From NCBI GenBank assembly GCA_903873565.1, contig CAIQOY010000063.1, positions 1-9,402 on the forward strand: DNA of 9,402 nucleotides, in the 5' to 3' direction. Of this stretch, positions 4,783 through 9,402 are shown piece by piece. Position 1 is the first letter of the stretch. Each line of letters starts with the position of its first letter. Under the pieces are notes generated by a model, which was given only the letters and a program-made list of their open reading frames with translations, was not told where the DNA came from and ran no database searches. Source of the stretch: an uncultured Actinomycetes bacterium. Lineage in GTDB: Bacteria; Actinomycetota; Thermoleophilia; Gaiellales; F1-60-MAGs149. Both the position numbers and the translations under genes were made by a program.

Positions 4783-5930
4783 CAGACCCCCTCCCCCGCA
4801 AGCCGCACCGCCGTCTCGGCGGCGGCGAGCATCGTCTCCTCGACGGTGATCTCGGGGCGCGCCGCGGCGGCGAGGAGCGCGCGGCCCTCGGCGGCGTTCG
4901 TGCCGTCGAGCCGGACCACGATCGGGGCCCGCACCGCGGTCTGCTCGAGCGCGCCCAGCAGGCCCTTGGCGACCTCGTCGCCGCGGGTGATGCCGCCGAA
5001 GATGTTGAACAGGACCGACCTGACCTTGTCGTCGGAGAGCACGATCCCGAGCGCGGTCGCGATCTTCTCCGCGGAGGCGCCGCCGCCGACGTCGCAGAAG
5101 TTCGCCGGGCGCCCGCCGACCTGGGCGATCACGTCGACGGTGCTCATCACGAGCCCGGCGCCGTTGCCGAGGATGCCGACGTCGCCGTCGAGCTTGACGT
5201 AGGCGAGGTCGGCCTCGCGCGCCGCCTGCTCCTGGGGGTCGGCCGCGGCGAGGTCGCGCATCGCCTCCACGTCGGGATGGCGGAAGAGGGCGTTGTCGTC
5301 GACCGTGACCTTGGCGTCGGCGGCCAGGAACGAGCCGTCCTCGAGCCGCACGAGCGGGTTGACCTCGACCAGCATGCAGTCGCGCTCCGCGAAGACCCCG
5401 TAGAGGGCGGCGAGGAGCGGCGCGAGCGCCTTGCGCTCCTCGACCGGCACCCCGGCCTCGCTCATCAGGCGCTGCCCGTGGAAGCCGCGGTAGCCGAGCG
5501 CCGGGTCGACGTGCAGGCGCGCCAGCGCCTCGGGGTGGTTCTCGGCGACCGCCTCGACGTCCATGCCGCCCATCGTGGTCAGCATCAGGAGCGGCATCTT
5601 GGCGGCGCGGTCGAAGGTGATCGAGAAGTAGTACTCGGCGGCGATCGCGACGGCCTGCTCGACGAGGAGGCGGCGGGTGACGTGTCCCTTGATGTCGAGG
5701 CCGAGGATCGCGCCGGCGGCCTCCTGGGCCGGTCCGGGGCCGTCGACGACCTTGACGCCGCCGGCCTTGCCGCGGCCGCCGGTCAGGACCTGCGCCTTGA
5801 CGACGACGCGGCCGCCGAGGTCCTCGGCCGCCGCCCGCGCCTCGTCCGGCGTGAAGGCCACGCGGCCCTGCGCGACGGGGATCCCCGCCTGCGCGAACAG
5901 CTCCTTGCCCTGATGCTCGTAGAGGTCCAC
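4782..5930 (-). CDS. sucC: Succinyl-CoA synthetase, beta subunit
   Basis: A 382-residue ATP-grasp subunit of normal length that begins with the typical MDLYEHQGKELF. Nucleotide-binding residues lie in KAQVLTGGRGKAGG (45-58). VEVNPL (188-193) and DAK (205-207) match the metal-binding strands, and LDGDVGILGNGAGLVM (247-262), GGGAS (282-286) and NIFGGI (309-314) are the conserved C-terminal ligase-domain motifs. Nucleotide preference (ATP or GTP) is not clear by eye. The start is GTG, 3 nt after the TAG stop of the ETF:QO gene, with only a weak purine stretch upstream, so expression probably depends on coupling with that gene. It overlaps sucD by 1 nt. Confidence 0.97.
   Translation of the reverse strand: MDLYEHQGKELFAQAGIPVAQGRVAFTPDEARAAAEDLGGRVVVKAQVLTGGRGKAGGVKVVDGPGPAQEAAGAILGLDIKGHVTRRLLVEQAVAIAAEYYFSITFDRAAKMPLLMLTTMGGMDVEAVAENHPEALARLHVDPALGYRGFHGQRLMSEAGVPVEERKALAPLLAALYGVFAERDCMLVEVNPLVRLEDGSFLAADAKVTVDDNALFRHPDVEAMRDLAAADPQEQAAREADLAYVKLDGDVGILGNGAGLVMSTVDVIAQVGGRPANFCDVGGGASAEKIATALGIVLSDDKVRSVLFNIFGGITRGDEVAKGLLGALEQTAVRAPIVVRLDGTNAAEGRALLAAAARPEITVEETMLAAAETAVRLAGEGV
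4787..4797 (-). promoter_or_regulatory. Strong Shine-Dalgarno for sucD inside the end of sucC
   Basis: GGGGGAGGGGG on the minus strand, with the central GGAGG 7 nt from the sucD ATG. It contrasts with the near absence of ribosome binding sites at the first genes of transcription units here, and fits an internal operon gene. Confidence 0.7.
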
Positions 5931-5933
5931 GCG

Positions 5934-7637
5934 CTACATCCGCTGGTACTCGGGGCCGCTGCCGCCCTCGGGGGCGGTCAGCCGGCCGCCCTTGGCGGTG
6001 ATCGCGCCGCACTGGACGCAGTTGGAGGGCGCCATGTGCACGCGCACCATGCCGTCGGCGGACTCGGAGCCCTCGACGATCTCGTAGACCTGCGCGGGGC
6101 ACATGTTGACCCACGCCCGGGCGAGATCCCGGGGCACGCGCCCGGGGTGCAGGCGGATGTGGTTCGGCTGGTCGTCGCGGGTCTTGTTGCCCGACAGGAA
6201 GACGCTCGACAGCTTGTCGAAGGTGTACTCGCCGTCGGGGGCCGTGTAGCGCGAGCCGAGGTCGGCGACCTCGTGGTGGCTGTCGGCCTCGAACGGGACG
6301 GGCTTGCGCGGGATGCGGCCCTGGGTGGCCGTGATCAGCGGCACCTTGGAGCCGCCCACCACGAGCCCCGACTGGAACATCTGGCGCATGTTGCGGACCT
6401 GGTGCAGGTCGCGCCCGATCTCGCCCCCGCGGACCATCTCGTCGTAGGCGTGCAGCGCCCCGGGCGAGCCGAGGTCGAAGCCCGCCCTGAGCGCGCCGTG
6501 GATCGCGATCGCCGCCTGCATGCCGGAGCGGATCGCGTAGTGGACGCCCTTCAGGCGCGGCACGTTGACGAGGCCGGCGGCGTCGCCCACGAGCAGGGCG
6601 CCCGGCAGGTCGAGCTGGTCGGGCAGCGCGTACCAGCCGCCCTCGGGGATGATCTTGGCGCCCCACTCCACGCGCTCGCCGCCCTCGAGGATGCCGCGCA
6701 CCAGGGGGTGCAGCTTGAGCTCCTGCAGGAGGTCGTGCACGGACAGCGTCGAGTCGGCCCAGTCGAGGCCCACGACGAGCCCGATCGACACGTGCTCCGG
6801 GCCCATCGGGTAGATCCAGGAGCCGCCGAACTCGCGGTACATGCCGGCGCCGCGCAGCGGCCAGCCGAGCGTGTGGATGATCCGGTCGAGCGGCTTCGGG
6901 ACGCGCCACAGCTCCTTCACGCCGAGGGCGTAGATCTGCGGGAACGGGCTCGAGACGCCGAAGTGGGCGAGCGCGGCCTCGCGCAGCGTGCCCTGCGAGC
7001 CGTCGGCGATCACCGTGGCCTGCGCCAGCACCTCCGTCGCGGGGGCCGCGCCGGGCTTCTCCGCGCCGTCCTTGTCGAGCCCCTTCACGCCGGTGCGGAT
7101 GCCGGCCACGCGGCCGTCCTGGACCAGCAGGGTCTGGGCGTCCGTCTCGGGCAGCACGTAGGCCCCGAGCTCCTCGGCGCGCTCGGCCAGCCAGCGGTTG
7201 AGCTCGGACAGGCTGAGCGCGTGGTTGCCGTGGTTCTTGAATTCCGGCGGCGTCGGCAGGCGGATGCCCCGCTTCGCGCTCGGGAGGAAGTAGACGCCCT
7301 CCTTGTCGACCGCGCCGTAGGTCGGCAGGTCGGCGTCCGCGAGGTCCGGGAAGAGGTCGCGCAGGGGCTGCGGGTTCACCATCGCGCCCGACAGCGAGTG
7401 CGAGCCGACGGCCTTGCCCTTCTCGACCACGACGATCGGCACCTCGCCGAGGCGCTCGAGGCTCTCGGGGTCGTCCGCGAGCAGCTGCCCGAGCTTCACG
7501 GCGCAGGCCAGGCCGCCGGCGCCGCCGCCCACGATGCAGACGCCGGCCGGGATCCGCAGGTCCTCGGGGGCGCTGGGGGCGTCGACCGCGCTGGCGGGGT
7601 CGTACGGCGGCGGGAACTCGCTCGGCGTGACGCTCAT
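5934..7637 (-). CDS. Electron-transfer flavoprotein:quinone oxidoreductase (ETF:QO/FixC family)
   Basis: A 567-residue flavoprotein that passes electrons from reduced ETF (charged by acyl-CoA dehydrogenases) to membrane quinone. Visible features are the FAD-binding GGGAGG (37-42), SLSGAMVNP (81-89), GVKELWRVPK with WPLRGAGMYREFGGSWIYPM, a second FAD motif GDAAGLVNVPRLKG (351-364), DKLSSVFLSG, and a C-terminal ferredoxin-like part with CPAQVYE (C513) and NCVQC (C540, C543), ending in PEGGSGPEYQRM. Canonical members carry a fourth cysteine three residues after the last; here that position is I546, so the 4Fe-4S cluster is in doubt. The ATG at 7637 is preferred over the upstream in-frame GTG at 7658 because a -10 TATGGT lies 8 nt before it. 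It is the first gene of a probable operon with sucC and sucD. No etfAB genes are in the window. Confidence 0.93.
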   Translation of the reverse strand: MSVTPSEFPPPYDPASAVDAPSAPEDLRIPAGVCIVGGGAGGLACAVKLGQLLADDPESLERLGEVPIVVVEKGKAVGSHSLSGAMVNPQPLRDLFPDLADADLPTYGAVDKEGVYFLPSAKRGIRLPTPPEFKNHGNHALSLSELNRWLAERAEELGAYVLPETDAQTLLVQDGRVAGIRTGVKGLDKDGAEKPGAAPATEVLAQATVIADGSQGTLREAALAHFGVSSPFPQIYALGVKELWRVPKPLDRIIHTLGWPLRGAGMYREFGGSWIYPMGPEHVSIGLVVGLDWADSTLSVHDLLQELKLHPLVRGILEGGERVEWGAKIIPEGGWYALPDQLDLPGALLVGDAAGLVNVPRLKGVHYAIRSGMQAAIAIHGALRAGFDLGSPGALHAYDEMVRGGEIGRDLHQVRNMRQMFQSGLVVGGSKVPLITATQGRIPRKPVPFEADSHHEVADLGSRYTAPDGEYTFDKLSSVFLSGNKTRDDQPNHIRLHPGRVPRDLARAWVNMCPAQVYEIVEGSESADGMVRVHMAPSNCVQCGAITAKGGRLTAPEGGSGPEYQRM

Positions 7638-7645
7638 CGGTCGGC

Positions 7646-7651
7646 ACCATA
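7646..7651 (-). promoter_or_regulatory. -10 element for the ETF:QO-sucCD operon, likely leaderless
   Basis: TATGGT on the minus strand, 8 nt before the ATG at 7637, inside the 40-nt gap after the regulator gene. It belongs to an 11-bp sequence, CTATGGTGCCG (7652 to 7642), found identically at the regulator's own promoter. It is followed by an imperfect inverted pair GGT-N4-ACC, vaguely like FadR-family operators. No -35 is visible. Confidence 0.5.
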
Positions 7652-7677
7652 GCCGCACCGGCCGACGGCGCGGGCGG

Positions 7678-8418
7678 CTAGGGCGCGGCGCGCAGGACGG
7701 CCTCGAGCGTGGAGCGGTGGTGCTCCCACATGGCCTCCGCGCCGGCGGCCCCGTCGCGGGCCGCGAGGGCCCGCAGGATCTCCGCGTGCGGCTCCCCGTC
7801 GACCTCGATCGGCAGGCGTAGCCCCGAGATCGCGAACACCGTCGAGTACAGCTCGGCGCGGCGCGCGCTGATCTCGGCGACGAGGTCGCGGTTGCCGGAG
7901 GCGGCGGCGATCGTGAGGTGGAAGCGGTTGTTGAGCAGCCCCTCCTCGCGCGGCGAGCGCGCCGCGGCGATCTCGCGGGCGAGGTCCTCGAGGACGCCGA
8001 CCTCCTCGGGGGTGATGCGGTCCGCGGCGAGGCGCGCGGCGAGGGCCTCGAGCCCGCCGAGGATCTCCGCCTGCCGGCGCAGCTCGGCCGGGTCCTCCGA
8101 CCCGCCGCCCGCGATCAGCGCCCGGTCGGAGGAGGCCACGAACGACCCGCCGAGGCGGCCGCGGTGCGTCACGAGCAGGCCGTCGGCGCGCAGCTCGGAC
8201 AGCGCGGCGCGCACCGTCATCACGCCGACGCCGATGCGCTTGGCGAGCTCGGTCTCCGCGGGCAGGCGGTCGCCGTCGCGCAGGACGCCGAGCACGATCG
8301 CCTGCCGGATCCGCCGCGCGACCTCGTCGACCGCGGTCGGCGTGTCGATCGGCTCGAACACGGCATCGCGCACGTACATCGGCTCGTCGCCGTGGATCTC
8401 CGCCTCTCGCGCTCCCAT
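7678..8418 (-). CDS. GntR-family regulator, FadR subfamily (FCD domain)
   Basis: A 246-residue regulator. The winged helix-turn-helix spans about 25-95 (LPAETELAKRIGVGVMTVRAAL, 52-73, given here only as its ends LPAETELAK and MTVRAAL) and is followed by an all-helical FCD ligand domain at about 110-240. Candidate metal or ligand histidines are H167 (FHLTIAAASGN), H211 (EPHAEILRAL) and H233/H234 (WEHH). Family members bind acyl-CoAs, organic acids or sugar acids and usually repress nearby catabolic operons, so the ETF:QO-sucCD operon 40 nt downstream and the carboxylase upstream are natural targets; this is inference. The ATG at 8418 is chosen because the longer ATG at 8433 lies inside the -10 hexamer TATGGT. 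An ATG at 8379 is another possibility. Confidence 0.9.
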   Translation of the reverse strand: MGAREAEIHGDEPMYVRDAVFEPIDTPTAVDEVARRIRQAIVLGVLRDGDRLPAETELAKRIGVGVMTVRAALSELRADGLLVTHRGRLGGSFVASSDRALIAGGGSEDPAELRRQAEILGGLEALAARLAADRITPEEVGVLEDLAREIAAARSPREEGLLNNRFHLTIAAASGNRDLVAEISARRAELYSTVFAISGLRLPIEVDGEPHAEILRALAARDGAAGAEAMWEHHRSTLEAVLRAAP

Positions 8419-8428
8419 TCCGCCCGGC

Positions 8429-8434
8429 ACCATA
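8429..8434 (-). promoter_or_regulatory. -10 element for the GntR regulator gene, short or no leader
   Basis: TATGGT on the minus strand, 10 nt before the ATG at 8418. It is part of the same 11-bp element (8435 to 8425) seen at the ETF:QO promoter. The 10-bp palindrome CCGGATCCGG (8445-8454) lies 10 nt upstream, near where a -35 would be. Confidence 0.47.
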
Positions 8435-8444
8435 GACGAGGCGC

Positions 8445-8454
8445 CCGGATCCGG
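8445..8454. promoter_or_regulatory. Palindrome CCGGATCCGG upstream of the regulator, candidate operator
   Basis: A perfect 10-bp palindrome in the 51-nt gap between the carboxylase stop and the regulator start, overlapping the expected -35 region. Autoregulation by the GntR protein is plausible, but the sequence does not match the TGGT/ACCA style of FadR operators. A small inverted repeat (GCGGG-TT-CCCGC, 8459-8470) touches the carboxylase stop codon and may help end that transcript; it has no T-run. Confidence 0.35.
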
Positions 8455-8469
8455 AAGGGCGGGTTCCCG

Positions 8470-9402
8470 CTAGCCCTGGTCGGCGAGCTCGACCAGCGCC
8501 TGCCCGGCCTGCACGGCCTGGCCGGCCTGCACGAGCACCTGGCCCACGACGCCGGCGTGCAGCGCGGTCACCTCGTTCTCCATCTTCATGGCCTCGACGA
8601 CGGCCACGACCTGGCCGGCCTCGACCGCGTCGCCCTCGGCGACCTCGAGCGCCAGCACGGTGCCCTGCATCGGCGAGACGATCGCGCCCTCGCTGGCGCC
8701 GCCCGCCGACCCCGCCATGCGGGTGCGGATCCGCTCGCGCGCCTCCTCCGCCCCGGCCTGGGCCGGCAGCCGCAGCACGACGTCGTAGCGGCGCCCGCCG
8801 ACCTCGACCGCGATCTGGCGCGGCGCGGTGGCCCCGCCCGCGGCCGCGGGCCCGGCCGCGGCGGGCGCGTCGTCCGCGGCCAGCGCGGCGCAGGCGTCGG
8901 CCCAGCGGCCCTCCACGAGCCCCGCGCAGGTCTCGCCGGCGATGAACTCGGGGGCGCGCATCACGATCCGGTGCATCGGCAGCAGCGTCTTGGGGCCGAC
9001 GATCTCGTACTCGTCGAGCGCGCGGCGCATGCGCGCGATCGCCCGCTCCCGGCTCGTGTCCCAGACCAGCAGCTTCGCGACCATCGGGTCGTAGCGGTCG
9101 TTGATCTCGCCGCCCTCCTCCACGCCGGACTCGACGCGCACGCCGGGCCCGCTCGGCGGGCGGTGGCGGATCAGGCGGCCCGGGGACGGCGTGAAGCCGT
9201 TGCCGGGGTCCTCGGCGTTGACGCGGCACTCGATCGCGTGGCCGCGCAGGACGATGTCCTCCTGGCGGTACCCGAGCGGCTGCCCGGCGGCGACGAGGAT
9301 CTGCTCGCGCACGATGTCGACGCCCGTGACGAGCTCCGTGACCGGGTGCTCGACCTGGACGCGGGTGTTCATCTCCAGGAAGAAGAAGTCGCCGTGGCGG
9401 TC
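8470..9402 (-). CDS. Acetyl-/propionyl-CoA carboxylase alpha subunit (C-terminal part, runs off the right edge)
   Basis: The last 310 codons of a biotin-dependent carboxylase subunit that fuses biotin carboxylase to the biotin carrier domain; the start lies beyond the window. Residue numbers are for the fragment. It opens inside the biotin carboxylase signature EMNTRVQVEHPVTE (10-23), continues with GHAIECRVNAEDP (54-66) and the biotin carboxylase C-terminal domain to about 165, then has an Ala/Pro/Gly-rich linker (about 172-194), a short intermediate region, and a biotinyl domain at about 240-306 with the biotinylated lysine K273 in VEAMKMENEV. This is the actinobacterial AccA/PccA layout, which pairs with a separate carboxyltransferase beta subunit. 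The acyl-CoA preference is set mainly by that beta subunit, not visible here. It ends 51 nt before the regulator start on the same strand. Confidence 0.95.
   Translation of the reverse strand, partial: DRHGDFFFLEMNTRVQVEHPVTELVTGVDIVREQILVAAGQPLGYRQEDIVLRGHAIECRVNAEDPGNGFTPSPGRLIRHRPPSGPGVRVESGVEEGGEINDRYDPMVAKLLVWDTSRERAIARMRRALDEYEIVGPKTLLPMHRIVMRAPEFIAGETCAGLVEGRWADACAALAADDAPAAAGPAAAGGATAPRQIAVEVGGRRYDVVLRLPAQAGAEEARERIRTRMAGSAGGASEGAIVSPMQGTVLALEVAEGDAVEAGQVVAVVEAMKMENEVTALHAGVVGQVLVQAGQAVQAGQALVELADQG

Noticed and set aside
2860..5202. A plus-strand open frame of about 780 codons antisense to the aminotransferase and sucDC
   Set aside because: Composition (Arg/Ala/Asp/Val-rich, no motifs) and codon position follow the antisense of known genes; there is no promoter or ribosome binding site. 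It is a high-GC artefact.
3910..7650. A minus-strand open frame of about 1246 codons that ends as sucD
   Set aside because: Only the last 290 codons are SucD. The rest is an Arg/Ala/Gly/Pro-rich out-of-frame reading of ETF:QO and sucC, which themselves have full family motifs. It is not a fusion.
5277..7652. A plus-strand open frame of about 791 codons antisense to ETF:QO and sucC
   Set aside because: Low-complexity Asp/Val/Ala/His/Arg-rich translation with no domain, fully covered by well-supported genes on the other strand.
8431..8433. Upstream ATG that would lengthen the GntR regulator by five residues
   Set aside because: Its bases are part of the -10 hexamer TATGGT, so a transcript from that promoter would not contain it. 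The ATG at 8418 is preferred.
7634..9229. A minus-strand open frame of about 531 codons across the carboxylase and the regulator
   Set aside because: It is a frame-shifted reading of two genes with clear motifs in their own frames; Arg/Gly-rich with no recognisable domain.
1..9402. tRNA, rRNA, CRISPR, insertion sequence or phage signatures
   Set aside because: I found no cloverleaf-like segment, spaced direct repeats, transposase or integrase motifs, or terminal inverted repeats; nearly all DNA is accounted for by the listed genes.

Overview
The window is very GC-rich and gene-dense, with Ala/Arg-rich spurious open frames antisense to nearly every gene. A biotin carboxylase-BCCP fusion, a FadR-type GntR regulator, a membrane PDZ-Lon protease and GTG starts all fit a high-GC actinomycete. 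A Thermoleophilia/Solirubrobacterales-like source is my guess from protein flavour and is not proven. I see no tRNA, rRNA, CRISPR array, insertion sequence or phage gene.

Layout. Positions 1-156 (+) hold the 3' end of a TrpG/PabA-type glutamine amidotransferase, which overlaps the tail of a convergent agmatinase-family gene (143-1081, -). From a compact divergent promoter region (about 1082-1163) a membrane-anchored PDZ-Lon-like serine protease reads rightward (1164-2183, +) and ends at a 9-bp hairpin. A promoter and a strong Shine-Dalgarno then precede a 58-residue four-cysteine protein (2320-2496, +), followed by a small two-helix LapA/DUF1049-type membrane protein (2516-2788, +). From 2785 to the right edge everything is on the minus strand. 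In transcription order it is: the C-terminal part of an acyl-CoA carboxylase alpha subunit (8470-9402, cut by the window edge), a GntR/FadR-type regulator (7678-8418), an ETF:quinone oxidoreductase (5934-7637), sucC (4782-5930), sucD (3910-4782) and a fold-type-I PLP aminotransferase (2785-3861).

Functional reading. The minus-strand block looks like acyl-CoA and organic-acid catabolism. A biotin-dependent carboxylase (acetyl- or propionyl-CoA) lies upstream of a FadR-like regulator. ETF:QO passes electrons from acyl-CoA dehydrogenases to the quinone pool. Succinyl-CoA synthetase, tightly coupled to it (3-nt and 1-nt junctions), turns succinyl-CoA, the end product of propionyl-CoA breakdown, into succinate plus NTP. 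That link is inferred from gene order.

The most notable signals are: (i) TANNNT -10 hexamers only 7-10 nt upstream of five start codons, implying leaderless transcripts and fixing several starts; (ii) a four-Cys mini-protein of unknown function; (iii) an ETF:QO that lacks one of the four canonical Fe-S cluster cysteines; (iv) an identical 11-bp element at the regulator and ETF:QO promoters; and (v) overlapping back-to-back promoters between the agmatinase and protease genes. Most of the window is ordinary metabolism, and I do not see a clear new multi-gene system.
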